Shown: one piece after another, positions 10,377 through 23,800 of the stretch
How the letters are laid out: every line of letters begins with the position of its first letter
Position numbering within the stretch: the stretch's first letter is position 1
Assembly: GCF_000227135.1 (NCBI RefSeq)
Contig: NC_018244.1
Coordinates: 446,734-510,733, forward strand
Length of the DNA stretch: 64,000 nt
Direction of reading: 5' to 3'
DNA from: Leishmania donovani
Taxonomy: Eukaryota; Euglenozoa; Kinetoplastea; Trypanosomatida; Trypanosomatidae
Position numbers and translations under genes: made by a program
Notes under the pieces: model-generated
What the model saw: only the letters and a program-made list of their open reading frames with translations
Databases searched by the model: none
What the model was told of the DNA's origin: nothing

Positions 10377-10459
10377 CTGTCTCTTCTTGCCCTCTCTTAC
10401 AACACCCCCCTTCCCCTGCCACTTATATACTCCGCATCACGGTCTATCACACACGCAAG
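10377..10459 (+). promoter_or_regulatory. Candidate polypyrimidine tract and trans-splice acceptor for the 54-codon ORF
   Basis: A C/T-rich run at about 10377-10425 is followed by the first AGs near 10458, about 23 bases before the ATG at 10482. It supports, but does not prove, a transcript starting there. Confidence 0.3.
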
Positions 10460-10481
10460 AAATATCCACGCACAAGGGGCC

Positions 10482-10646
10482 ATGCATGCGCTGGCAGCCG
10501 CATCGCAGGTCTCATACTTCCAGAAGACGACCCCGTTTGATGTGCACGGCTGCGAGGGCGGACGCGTGCCCCTTTTCATCGACAGAAGACGACAGCACTC
10601 AAAGCGATACAGACCAGGGCGCATGATCAGTGCCGCGATGGTGTGA
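10482..10646 (+). CDS. Possible small protein, 54 aa, basic C-terminus
   Basis: This short frame has codon usage like the real genes here (many GCG, CTG, CAG, GTG, GGC codons) and contrasts with the T/C-rich, microsatellite-laden intergenic DNA around it. The product has a small-residue N-terminus (MHALAAASQ), a central TTPFDVHGCEGGRVPLFID and a very basic tail (RRRQHSKRYRPGR). It is preceded by a pyrimidine tract and AG. No family recognised. It is short enough to arise by chance, and only about 200 bases separate it from the preceding gene, so it might instead be part of that gene's 3' UTR. Confidence 0.35.
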   Translation: MHALAAASQVSYFQKTTPFDVHGCEGGRVPLFIDRRRQHSKRYRPGRMISAAMV

Positions 10647-11829
10647 TGGCCACGTCCTTCTCCCCTCTTCCTCTATCGATGGCCTTCCCACGCCGCTTCC
10701 GGCGAGGCGGGTGGATGATGGAGGGACAGGAAACACAAGAAAAACAGAAGAAGCGCACGCTGTCGTGTGGAACAGCGTGCCGCGACTGGTGCTGCTACGT
10801 CTGCTGCGGCTGCACCACCTTCTTTCCAGGAACGTTTGCGATGTCCTCGCTGCCTTCATTCTTATTTTCGCCGCCTTCGTCCTCCTCTGTGCCCACTCCG
10901 ACGCGGTTCCCCTTCGACACACACACGCACGCGCGCGCACACACACACACGCGCGAATCATTACAACATGCGTCATGTCTGCGCACAAGTTGAGCAAAAC
11001 GCTCCTCGCGTCAGCCGTCTACTTTCTAATACCGACCACCTCTTTGGCTTTCCCCGTGTCTCGTAGCAGGGCTGCCTTGGCGACATCATCATACCTATTC
11101 ACCTATTCGTCTCTGGGAGTGTGAGCCCTCAACGAGTGGTCGCGCGCGCGTCTGCGATTTCAGCAGGGCGTCTCGTCGGCCTAAGGCAATCACACGCGCC
11201 TGTCCATGAATAATAACAAGGCGTCAGTGTGCACACGGACTCGAAGAGGGTGTACACTTCACATAACCCCATAGAGGAAGACCTCTAAGCAGGCGATCAC
11301 CTACTGCGTTGCCAGGGCACGGACTCTCATCCATATAACGATATCGCATTGTGACCTTTCCTGTTGTTGTCAGCACCTTCCCTGTCGGTGCTGTGTCGAC
11401 TGCCCGCTACGACTCACTGTGTGTGCGTATCTCCCTCTGTTGCTGCTCTTTGTTTTACGCGGTGTTGATCTTCTTTCCAGCTCCTCTTGGTCGTGGTCTT
11501 GTATGTCTTTCCTTCATTTTCTTGCCGTGCTTCTCAGCTGACGGGACCATCCAGTGTGCGCATGCACGGACGTGTGCCTGTGCCTGTGTGTGTGTTTTGC
11601 CCTTTGATAGCGTTTTCTTAGTTTGCTTCGCTCTCCCTTGTCTTGGCGTCCTCACGACTCAGCCGCTGTTGTTGGACCCGCCGCACACCGTCGTCGCCGT
11701 TATCTTCTCCTGCGGAGCACTGTGAAGAGTGCGCGTGAGCAGCCCTTTCACAGTGCTGCGCGTCTCGCGTATGGTGGTCAACGGCAGGACGCTTTCCTCA
11801 GCACCGTCAACTGCCGATCGCTCGCCATC
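10647..11829. other. Intergenic region upstream of the giant TOR-like gene
   Basis: About 1.2 kb with a (CA)n/(CG) microsatellite at about 10918-10952 and a small perfect hairpin (tagagg-aaga-cctcta) at 11272-11287. A pyrimidine-rich stretch at about 11612-11660 ends at an AG (11661-11662), a reasonable splice acceptor for the next gene. I see no gene; the open frames are interrupted by repeats. Confidence 0.5.
11612..11662 (+). promoter_or_regulatory. Candidate polypyrimidine tract and trans-splice acceptor of the TOR-like gene
   Basis: A T/C-rich stretch ends with CTCACGACTCAG; the AG at 11661-11662 would give a 5' leader of about 167 bases before the ATG at 11830. It also removes the upstream non-ATG part of the open frame from the mRNA, supporting the chosen start. 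Confidence 0.4.
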
Positions 11830-14800
11830 ATGCCGTCGCGCCTTGCGCACATAACGACCCACTTCTTCAACCTCCCAGCTGCACAGGATGAGCCGACGTA
11901 TGGCACCATGCGGCCAGCGCAGGAGCTGACGAGCTCCACCACGCTGGCCATGGGGGGCGCAACCGGCCATCGCACCACTGGCGGTCCACTGGACGGGTCC
12001 AGGCTGATGGCAGCCATGCGTCGCGGCGGCATAGCCAGCGGAGGGGGTCACATCTACGCAGCAGGTGCGACTGGGCGGCCCTCCTCTTCAGCTTCCTCCA
12101 CCGTCGCCTTGACGCCGCTTCTGTCGCCTGCTTCACCTACGTCATCGGTGATCACGCGATGGCCGACCTTTTCGGTCTCACCTCGTAGCAGCGGCGGCGG
12201 GCCTCGAAGTTGGACTGCCCTCACCAAGGCGAGGCGAGCTCTCGAAGACAGCAGCCTTGGCTCCCCATCCTCACCGGTGCTGCCGAGCGCGGGGGCCGGC
12301 GCAGATGTCGTGGGCATCGAGGCGGCATTGCCGTCGTTGCCAACGTGGAGTGCCGACGCACGCGCCTGGCCTGCGAGCGCGGGAGCTGGAGTGGCTGGGA
12401 AGGAGGCGGCGAGCGGGGTGGCAGGCCTGGTCGGGTCGCGACACACTTCGCCGCGCATCGGCGCCGCTGGCCACCACAGCACTCTGCACAGCGCGACTGT
12501 GCCCATGTCGCCGACAGGGAAGCTTTCGCCTTCAAGCCGCTGGGGCCCTGCTGGCACCGCCGTGGGCCACGACCGCAGCACCGAGGGCATCTCGGCCGGA
12601 GCGAGCGGGCGAGGCGGTGACGGCGTCGGTGGCCAAGGAGGTCTGCACTCCACATTGGAGGATTCCGCGAGGACGCTGGTAACCGAGGCAGACGGCGACC
12701 TTCTAGTGCCACCGTTGATACACTTCGTCGAGGATGAGGAGGTGCTGCGGTATGTTGCTGAACTGCTGAACCGCCGTCGCGTTGACGAAGTCGCATCCGC
12801 TGTGGAGGCTGTCGAGCACGCGTCGGCAGAGGACCTCTCGGTGCCGACCAAGGGGCTCAGTCGCGCGGTTGTTCTTCAGCGTGACTATGTGCTTAGCGCT
12901 TCACAGAGCAAGTCCCTGCACGCGCTCATGATGCCGAGCAGTGGCGCGCAGAGCACGATGGGCCACCGCCGCGCATACCCTTCTACGCTCGTGTCTGCGA
13001 GTGATGCCACGAGAAACGCGATGAAAGGCGCGGTGGTCGGCGACGATGTTGGGGCTGCTGTGCAGGGGCGTGACCGCTCTCGTGCCGCCTCCCTCGGCCC
13101 GCAACTCCATTCAAGAGGCGAGGAGGAGGCCGCAGCAGCGACGATGAGATCGGCGAACACAGGCAGCGTTGACACGGGCTCGCCCACTTCCCCGTTAGCT
13201 GCAACTGCCTCCTCGTTGTATCTGACAGCTCTGACGAGGCCGCTGTGCGACACCGGCAGTAGCGGAGTGTACTTGAGCTGCACCAGCAGCGGCGATGCGG
13301 CGGCAAGCAATCACTCCACTGCCCAGCAGCGTAGCGGCAGGTCGCGCAGGTCTCTTGACGCAACGAAGTCAGGCGGCTCTGCCTCGGCCGCGGCTGCCTC
13401 GTCGGCCGCCACTGCAGCGTTGCAAAGGGCGGATAGCGCGTCAGAGGGGCGCACTGCCGCCGCCGATGCTGCGATGGCCTCCGCGCCGCCAATTGACCTG
13501 GAGGGCTTCTGTCTCGCCGTGCGCTACAACGTGTTCGCCAACTACCGGACCCTGCCCGTTCACTGCGCGCAGCGGTCTTATGAGCAGCTACCGGTGCGGT
13601 ATCGCGCCGGGCTCGACGCGATTTCGGCCGACGTGCTTCAGCAGCAGCAGCACCGTGACCAGCAGCAGGGCAGTACCGATGCGGTCAGCGCCAGCGATGA
13701 GGTTGCCAATGTCGCGGTGTCGACGAGTGTCGGCAGCGGCGGCGCCGCAAACATGGGTCACCCTCGTGGCCGACGCTCCGAGGGGTCTTCGGCGGGCTTG
13801 TCAGCAGCCGCTCCAGGGGCTGCGGCCTACGTCGCAGAGGGTTGCCACGACTCCGTCACCTTCATTGGCATGGGGTACTACGGCGCTGGAGGTCGTGGCG
13901 GTGCATGGCCAGCCACCATGAACCTCTCCGGGAGCATCGGCGCAGCGTCGACGGCGACAACTCCAGCTGCGAGCCCCGGCTGGCTGAGCAGGGGCGGAAG
14001 CATGTGCCTCGACACGTCGGTGTTTCCTTCGCTTCCTTCGTGCTCTATGGAAGAGAGAGCGGCAGTGACGATCGCGTCGCCTGTGTCGGTCCCCACAACC
14101 TCTACACCAGGGGGCGCCGCTGCGCCCGTGCCGGCGGTCTCCCCACTGCCTTCGTCGTCGCCGACGTCTGCGGTGACCACCACGTCGGCCACAATAGGCG
14201 ACGCAGCCGCAGGGGCAGGGCTTGTCTCCAGAGTGGCGCCGCTGCATCACATCCAGCAGACCATTCAATCCTTCATCGCGCGTGGCGAGCGGGAGGTGGC
14301 GCTGCACTTTATAATGGCCACCGCCCCTTACCGCTTCTCTGGCACGACGGACAGCGACCGCGTACTTGCATTCTTCAACCAGATTCGCTTCTTCCTGCCG
14401 TCCCCGCGCTTCGGCATCGTCATGCTGGCGATGGATGCGTGGCGCTCCCTGTACCGGCCGAGCGTCGGAGCTGGGGCAGCGGACTGCACGCACATGACAC
14501 TGGAGCTGCTGGCGCTGATCGAGACGTACCTATGCCATGGGCGCACGTACGCCGAGTACGTGTCAGGGTTGCTCATGCTGCGTGCGGTGTTGGCGCTTGC
14601 TATGGAAAACAGTACTCTTTGCAGTCGCACGGCGGCGGTGCTGCTGCAGCACCGGTCCCTGCTGCAGGGCCGCTTGCCCACCTTCCTGCTCGCGGTTTGG
14701 CTGATACTGATGGAGTTCTACACCATTGACGACACTCTGTTGCCACCACGACGGGTTTTGCGCGACCTCGCCGCCAACGCCATGCAGGACCTGTTCACGG

Positions 14801-17800
14801 TGGCATTGGAGCTGCACATGACGCTGCCGGTGCAGAACGTCGTCGCCAACGCCGTGAACGTCTTCTTCGCAGGCCCGCAGCCGCAGCCGCAACTCGGCCT
14901 CTCTCCACTCGTCGCTGCGTTCTCTGGTGGGGACGAGGTTTCGGTGGATGTGGGCCATCGTGGCGGTGCTGAGGCGAGCAACAGCAGCTCCGGCAATGCC
15001 AACGCCACGGCGGCGGCGGTGAAAGCCGCGCACTCCCTGTACTCAAACGCAGCAAGCAACGCCGGCAAGAGCGTGGACTCTGAAGCCGTGATGCTTCCTC
15101 TTCGCACTTTGGATGTGCCTGCTGCTGCTGTCGGTGCTGGTGTCGGCGTACGGGGAAGCGGGGCACCAGGATCAGGAGCTGCCCGAAGCCCGTCCCTTTC
15201 TCGGGCTACACCTAGCATCGGAAAAGCGGCTTCGGACGACACGGCGGACACCGCGGCGGCGCCATTGCCGCCGCATCGCGTGCCTGGGGCTGATGCGGCC
15301 TCGGCGGCGGCGTCCGCCTCTCTCTCTCGCGACCCAACCGAGAGCAGCCAGTCGGCAATGCGAACGAGAGTCGTCACACCAGCGTCACCGGCTCCACAGG
15401 CGCCAGCTTTCTCGTATCGCGCCGTCGCAAAGTCGATGTGGGTTTCTGTGAAGCGCGCAGCACGGCGCCTCGCCCATTCAACATCGGTGCCGTCGCCGTC
15501 ACCAGCGCTGGCCATCGCTGCCGCCGTTGACGGCCGCAGCGACGCGGCTGAGGCTGCTAGCGCGACAAAAGATGCAATCGGTGGCACGCCTAGTTTGTTT
15601 TCTGCGCCGCCGGCTTTCGATCTACCTCGACGCATGGCGTCAGCGCGCACCATGGCCGCCAATAGACACCCGTCGCCGCCGCTGCTTGTTGAAGTTCTCG
15701 AGGACATTTTCCGTGAGTCGATGGAAGCTGACTTGTCAGAACACGCGGAGGCGGTTGCGCGATCGACGGGCAGTGTGCAGCAACAAGTGCCCCTCTACAC
15801 AACCTCGGCAGCTGCCGGCAGTCGCTGGCTCGTACAGAGCAGCAGCTCACCTTCTTCCCAGGTTGCGCGACGGGTCTCTGTCACGAACGGTACCGCAGCC
15901 GGAGGTCGTGGCACCATGCTGTCCCCGTACCACGCGCTTCGGCAGTCCAGTGCAGCCGGCTCGCCACTGTTGCGTCCGGGGTCGTGGGCGCAGCGTCGAC
16001 AACAGCGCCGCAGCTTCAGCGTCACACCTGCAGCGGCCACGACGCTGGGGCTGGAGTCGTCGTCAGCGTTCAGCGACCCGCTGTGGGGCGACATTCCCTT
16101 CGATGGCACTGTGCCCAACCGAGACGCGCTCTGGACATTACCGCTGGCACACGCTCTCCGTGCGGCCGGCCGGCCACAGACATTGGAGGCCACCGTGGCG
16201 GCGTCGACGCTCACGCTGGGCGCGTTTCTGTGTGCGTGGCGAATTGCGGGTCTCTCCGACGAGACGGACTCTGCGGGGAGCCGCGCATCGCGGCATTCGA
16301 GCGGCATGGCTACGGCAACTGCGGCCTCACTTGGCGCCAACCCTACGGAGGTCTCCATCGTTCCATCCGGCGAGCCACCCCTGCCACTCTACTTCGGCCC
16401 TGCGTCTGGTGGAGCCGGAGCGGGCGACGCTGACCCATTCACGGAGGGTGTTGTCCTTCCGCTCTTGACGCCGGAAAACCTCGTCGCAGCTGCGGGCTCC
16501 GGCGTTCCGGCGGGCTGTCGCGACTCTCTTGTTGAGCCAGTCTCGCTGCCGTACCCGTCACCCGCGACGGGTAACTCGACGGCGATGCCACCTGGCGTTG
16601 GCGCTTCTAGTGGGGCCTTTGGGGTCTCTACAGGTGAGCCGGAGAAGCCGGTGCCGATGCTTCCGACAACGATTTCTGCGCTCGCCAGCCGCACCGGGGC
16701 GTCGCGGTGCCGCGGAAGGTTGCTGGCATCCACCGCCACCGATGCGGATCCGGAGTGGCAGAGCGTGGAGAGCGCTGCGACAAACGTGTACGTACCTCCT
16801 GTGGCTGGCGTGGCGCCCCCCATCGTGCGGGCTTCAGGCGCAGCGACGAGGGCGGCACGGGATGAAGTGTCGGCCGCCACGCCGGCTGTGTCTACCGACA
16901 TGGCGGCACTGCTCGCGGTGCCACCATTGCCAGGGCCAAGAGTAAGTCCGTCGCTACATGTGGCACAGGGCGCAGTAGCCACAGCCGCAGCGGCCAGAAA
17001 CGGGTTTGATAACACGAGTGCGGATCATGTGACACTAGCAGGACTGCCAGCAACTGCCGCCGCCGCTGTCGCAACGCCAGACGCAGCCTTCTCTCATAGC
17101 TTGGGCTGCGCGAACGAGATCATGCAGGGCGCAGCCGGTCTCGTAGGGTCAGCGACGGTGGCAGGCCGCCAGAGTGGACTCCCCGCTACCATCCCGACGT
17201 CGACGGGGGGCTTGTGCAGGGCGCGCGTCTTTCCCACCGCGGCGGCGGATGTCAGCGTCTCTGACGACTCACGCTCACAGGTGGGCGCGCGCGGCGCTAA
17301 CGATACGGCGAGGCTCACGATGGCGGCGCCGAGGCCCGCTATGGGTACTGGTACTGCCGATGGCCGACCGAACGTGGCAGCAACAGTACCGCAGACGCCG
17401 TCCCTCTCTTTCTTCTTGCCCTCGTGGGCCGCGGCGCGAGTGATGGAGCGCTGCGTGCGTCCTTGCCGGGATGCCACCGGCCCTGCCACACTGTCCTCCA
17501 CAGCAGACGGCGCGAGGGCGGCAACGAGGCATACAAGCGCCGTGGCGGTGACCAAGGAAGCAGAAATCCTCCTCAGCAGCGTAGTGCCAATCCTCTCCCA
17601 GTACTACGTGGACGCGCTCCCCGCCAGCGCCGTGACGGCGGCGACGCAAGTGCTCGTGAACCGTGCCATTCAATCAGTGAAGTCCCTCTCGCAGGGACTG
17701 CGTGATTGTAGTAGCCGCCTCGGCGCCAACAGTCGTGGCGGCGCACCTACCGAAACGACAGCGCGCGCAAGCTCAGGTGGCACCACTCTGCCCTCCTCGT

Positions 17801-20800
17801 CAGCGCCTCCCGAGTCTGACGTCGCGCCACGTGACTCAGACATGGGTGCCCCCCACAACGGCGCTGAGCCACCGGCATCATCACCGCGTGCGGCAGCGCC
17901 CACCGACACCGCCTCTGCTGCCACCACCGCCACCCCCTCTACACCATTCGCCTCACCGTTTTCAGCTTGGCCGGCAGAGGACAGCGCCCTCGTGGACGGA
18001 ACAGAGTTGCTGAACGCGATTCTGTTCATGACGACGGTGGCGGAACGCTATCCTGCTGTGTATGAGCGCATGATAAATCAGAGGCTCTACCCGCTACTTC
18101 ATCACATATTGCTGCTGCACAACGCCGCTGTCGAGGAACCGCAGCTGTGGCTCTCCATGCCCCTCTCCTCTGCGGCGGTGGCCGCACACTTCAACGTCGG
18201 TGACCGAGCGGCGGCGGTTCTGCCTGTGGCGCCGCAACAACAGCAGCAGTGCAACTCGCAGTCCGTAACCCCTCCCACTCCCATGGAGGGCGAGGCGGTC
18301 ATCCAGCGAATGCGGCTGATCACCGCCCGGGCCATGTATCAGCGCCTCGCAATGCCGGCGCTGGTTCTCCTCTCGCACAACATGCCCGATGACGCGTGTG
18401 CGCGTCGGTGCTACCCACTGGTGGTGCGGCTGGCGCAGCTGGGACTGCGACGGCCTTTCTCGATGGCATCCGTCACCACGGCATTGTGCATCTGTGCCGT
18501 TTACCCGCCCCTCTCCCGCGTGTGCCAGTCCGAGCTGGTGCGGGCGATGGCCGTCGTACTGGCGACCCCAGATGACGGGCTCAGTGACGGAGACGACGAT
18601 GGTGCCGACAACACGGCGGCGACAACGGCTTCGCGAGAGGCAGAGGCGGACGGCGTGAGGGTGACGCACCACTCTCGTCGAGTACCGCTGCAAGCCCGGC
18701 ACGAAGATGAGCCGCGAGGCACTCGCGAGGAGGATGCCATTGCGAACAAGCCAGCTGGGCCGACTCGGGGTGCAGTGCTGTCGCCTAGACCTCTCCCAAT
18801 GACCGCTGCGACAGCAGCGGTGTCTCAGGCATTGCTACCGAGGCCGTCCTCGCGTCGGGCTGCGCCAACCACGGCTGTCGCGGCCACCGGGAGCGCGGCT
18901 CATCCGATGTGGAGGAGCCGGCTGAACCTCCAGCTCTTTTTCCCTTTCTCAACAAACGTCGGGCACCTGCGCCTCTCTGCGGCATCGGTGCGGGCCGCGC
19001 GGCGCCGACAGGCAGCTCAGACCCGCCTCATCAAGCACCACTGCTTCCGCGCCATGAGCCTCTTCTACAGCAGCTGGGAGGGTACCACCCTCTTCTTCCT
19101 CGAGGTGTGCCTTCCATACTTGTGGCACCCCGATGCACAGCTGCGATTGGAATGTGTGCAGTGTTGCATGCGCTGGCTGCTGTCGGACTGCTGGCACTCC
19201 ACGGATCAGACATTGCTGCATCACCATGCCGCCACGCCCACTGCCAGCGCGGGTGGTGTCGATGCAGCCCCGTCGACGGCGCTGACCTCGTTTCACGGTA
19301 TCGTGACGGCCGCCGTTACCCGCGCTCCAGTGCGTGACCCGCGCACGACCGCGAACAGCGGCAGCAGCGCCAAGGGCGGCGTGCACGGGACGACCGCGCT
19401 GCGGTGCCTCACAACCCTTAGCACACCAGCGCCGACACAGGCTGGACAGGTGCGCGTGCCGTACCATGCGCCGCCCCGTCGGACCGCAGAGGCCCTTCGC
19501 AATGGTGTATCGTCGGGGTTCGACGAGGGAGCAGCAGCGGGGCCGGCAGTGCCTGCTGCCACAACGCGAGCACCGGCGATGTCGATCTGCACGGTGCAGC
19601 ATCACGGACGCACGCACGTCAACGCCCTGCGAGAGGTGGTGCACCACTTAGTGGAGCTGGCCGTCTGCGACCCGGAGCCGCTCATTCGGAAGTGCGCACT
19701 GGAGAGTCTCTCGCCGGAGACCTATCCTCTGCTGTACCCCCACGAGCCATTCGTGCACCAGCTGTTCACGGTGCTGTGGGACAGCCATATGCCGAATCGA
19801 AGCAGAGCAGCACAGCTGCTCTGCGCTCTGGCGCCGCTGAACCCGTCCTCTATCTTCCCCCGCCTCCGCCAGGTGCTGGTCCGATACACAGAGGACTTGA
19901 CGAATAGCATCGCGCGGCTGGCAGCCCCTTCCTTGCCTGCAAAGTCGACCTCAGCGCCCCTTTCAGTCGCACCACCCGGGCACATCCACGAGGACGCGCT
20001 CTTTGTGTTGTTCCAGATCGCGTCTCGGCTGAAGCAATCAACGCATCTCTACTTGCCGCAACTTCTGTCGATTGTGTCTTCGGTGCTGCGCAGCGGGTCG
20101 TCGCCGCGCGGATCGGTGCTGCAGGCGTTGCATTTCCTCGTTGCCTTGCGGGAGGATAGCACCGAGGAGCAGTCAGCACTCTTCGCTCCCTTTTTCGACC
20201 TCGTTGCGCAGCAGCTGATCGACGGCGACGGCGACACCGCACGCCTGCTGGCGACGGTGGCAGCACTGCAGAGCTTGCTGCAGCAGTTCAGTGGCTCGGC
20301 GCACTCCTCATCGAAGACCCTGCCGATGGTGGTCGAGCGCCTACACTCGCTACTGTACCGCAAGCCATCCGTTGTGACGGAGTTTGCCATGGCTGTGCTG
20401 CAGCTACTGGGCACAATCAGTAGCATCGAGCCGTGGGACTCCGAAGCGGCGCCGCGCGCACCGGCGCTACTGCGACGACCGCAGAACCGCTACGCCTTGC
20501 CGCCGCTCTCCTCGTCGGCTGGCGTGCTAGGTCGCGGCAGGGCAGTGCGCTCAAGGTGGCTCGACAGAGATGAGAGGGCGGACAGCGCTGCAGAGGCACT
20601 TGCGCAGTTGCAGAAGGCTGACCGCTTCGCTCCGTTCACGGCGCGCGCGTGGTGCGATACGGTTCTGCGCGCGCTGATGCGCACCGTTTCTGAATACGTG
20701 AATGGGACGATGAGCCAGACGCAGGGAGGTCTGTGCACGTGCCTCGCCGCCATCATGAACATCTTGACCAACACCGTGGCTATTCATCATCTGGAGCTGT

Positions 20801-23800
20801 ACCTGCCGACGGTGCTTACGCTCGTGATCGACCTCCTCGAGAAGCGGCAGACACGGTGGCGCAACGTCGAGACAGCGTATCAGTCGGCGGTGGGGCCTGC
20901 AGAGGCAGGTAAGATCAACGACTCCTCGGAGGCGATACGGCAGCTCTTCCTGCGGAGACTGTTTGACCTGGTTCTTGCCGCCGGTCGCCGTATTGGTCCG
21001 ATGTACCCGCTGCTGAATGTTTTTCTGCGCCGCAGCTGGAAGACAATGTCACCGCGCGGCATTGTACAGTGCTGTGAGGTGCTTGATGCCCTGTGCTGGG
21101 CAGTGCCGGACTTGCTGCGCGACGACTGCGACGTGTGGATCCCGTCGCTACTGGAGGCACTGATTCAGTACGACGCGCTGGTGGTGACGCACCGTCGCGC
21201 ACACGAGGGGGTGCCAGACAGCGCGCCTGCTGCCGCCAACACGTCGACAGGAGCCGCGGCCACCGGCACAGCCGCCGGCACTTCTGTTACGCCTACAGAG
21301 AGTGAAGAGACACCAGCAGCGCCGGCCAGCACATCGCGGAACTTCTCGGCTTCGGCGAATCGTATGAGTCCTGCCCGACATGGGAGCGTCGCTGCGGATG
21401 CGAACGACAGCAGCAGCAGCCCGCTGAAAAAGCCGCATAAACTACCACAATCCCTGCACAGAGCGGCAGCTGCTGACGGTACCGAGGAGGCTCCGTGGGA
21501 GCAGCAGCTGAAGCTTGTCTATCAAGCCTTGACCCTGTGCTTGACATCGCTGCAGCCGCTAGTGCCTCCGCTGGCAAAGCGGTTCGTTGCGGTAAGCCTG
21601 TCGGAGTGCCTGAAATCGTCACACGTGCCACGCGGCGAAGCAGTGCGACGCACCGCAGCGCCCCCAGCAGCGGCCGGACCGACGGATGGCCGCACGGAGC
21701 AGGGCAGCGGCTTCGATGCGGACTACAGCGCCACGCTCGCCACATCGACGCGCTCATCGCTGCAGAGTCTTTGGCCAGCCGCCGGCGCCACGACAGCGTC
21801 AGCCGTTTTCGATCTGATGGCGGACCCGCACGAGGAGCTCATCTCCTTCCTGAACGCGTGTGTCTGCCGGCCTCTGCTGGAGTACATGGTGCACAGCAAC
21901 CTCTCCTCTGTCTCCATGAAGCTGGTCAAAAACCTGCTGTCACGTTTGGAGTCGCTGAGCGCCGTGCACGAAGAGGCGCTGCAGCGCTTGTGGGGCGCCA
22001 TGAGCCGGCGCACCGCGTCGCTGCTGTCGCAGCCCGAAAGCAGCCGCGGCCTATCCTGGATGCCGGATGCGGCGAGCGGCACTGCCACCTGTCCCGATGG
22101 CAGCGTTGGCTCGCTGGCCGCGCCGGCGCGCGCACAGCTGGAGGTGAAGCTACGCGAGGCGCGAGAGCTGCTGCATCTGCAGCGTGCGCGGCAGCACGAG
22201 GAGGGCGGTGGCTCGGCCAACGCCAGCGGCTGCGGTGCCGGTGCCTTCTCCTCGCTCGCCGCCTTCTACGCAGCGCCGCGATCGGCGAGTGAGGCGCTGT
22301 GGTTCAACAACGCTGCGCTCAGTCGCATGTGGGTGCAGAGCGCCGACCGCGCGGTGACGGTGCGGCGCTACTTTCCTTTCGACGCGGTGCACACCTCCTG
22401 GGAGACCGAGGGAGAAGTCCAGCTGCTCGGGTGTCTTCTTGTGTCGGCTGCGTGGCACCACCCACCCTCAACGACCGCGTTCGCGACGACGCTGCACACG
22501 TACTTTGCGCAGCGCTTCGGCCCTGACAGCGTTGCGGTGGCGTACGTGCGCTGTATATGCTCCAGCTACTATAATTTGTGCATGCCACTCGCGTCTGCGC
22601 ATGACGAGATGGCGGTTAAGTGGGCTGAGCAACAGCAGCAGCGAGTTGCAACCGCAGGCTCTGGCAGCGACGCCGGCGCTGAGAGCGACACCTCGCTCAC
22701 CACCGCGACGCGGTCGGCTGTGATGCGCGGCCCCGGGTTCTATGATGCCGCTGGCCAGGTCACGCGAGAGGGCAGTGCCGACATCATTCTCCGTCATTTG
22801 AGTTCTCCTGTGGCCCAAACAGCTGTGGCAACGGCGCCTGCGAGGAGGAACGCCGCCGCCTCGCCGAGAGGCGGTGCCGCATTGTCGGGATCGTCTGGTA
22901 TGGGCAGTCGCGCCGTCAGTTGGGAGGAGGACGCGCCGGCGCCTGCCATCACGGGAGGTGAAGGCACATCCGCGCCCTCCTCTGCCGCTGCGACAGCGTT
23001 CGTTGGTGCATCGGGGACACGCGCGACGACTCGATGGGCCCAGGGCAACAGCGTGGCGGCCTCGCTAGGCTCGGTCCTGACCACCACCGCCATCGTGTGC
23101 GGAGACAGCACGAACGACATGGCGTTGGCGCGTCCCATGACGGCGTACCCGAGCATGGAACGCCTTGACAGCAGCAGCGACGGACGGCGTTCAGCTGAGA
23201 TGAACACGACAGTGCGCTTCTCCGACCATGACGAGGATCAGGACGGCAACGGGCGCACGTGGGCGGATTCGCACTACGCACACCACACGAGGAGCGGCAA
23301 TGGTGGTAGCGCGATGCCACACCGGCCGCACATAAGCTACCAGCAGCTAAATGCGAACCAGCTCCATCAACTGCAGTACCCGTTGCCGACCAGGACAGCC
23401 ACCTCGACACCCTTCTGCGGCCCCAACTCCCTCCCTCGCACTATCACGGCACACAGCACCAATGGCGCAGATACGTCGCCGTCAACGACGCATAACCACA
23501 GCCCCACCATAGCCACCCTGGCTATCCCCGTCGAGGCGGGGGCCGGCGGCTCCTTGGATAACTACGTGAATGCCTCAGCGCCCGTGGGCGTGTCTGGCCT
23601 CCGCAGCGGAAGCGGCAGTGGCTCCTCGTTCTATCCTGGAAGTTTTTTTACCAGCGCCGTCGTCACAGAGGGGCGAACCGGCTGCGATGCTGGTGCATGC
23701 AGTGGCGTCGTGAACAGCAGCCCTCATCGCCATCACCCACACGCCTCGCTCGGCGCGGGTGATGGGGGGTCGTCAGCAGACGCGGAGTCGGTCTACGGCC

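Noticed and set aside
10630..11124. 164-codon plus frame between the small genes and the TOR-like gene
   Set aside because: Runs through a CA/CG microsatellite and has mixed composition; no start context.
11623..11829. Upstream 69-codon extension of the TOR-like frame
   Set aside because: It begins at a TTG and contains no ATG before 11830; a splice acceptor candidate lies within it.
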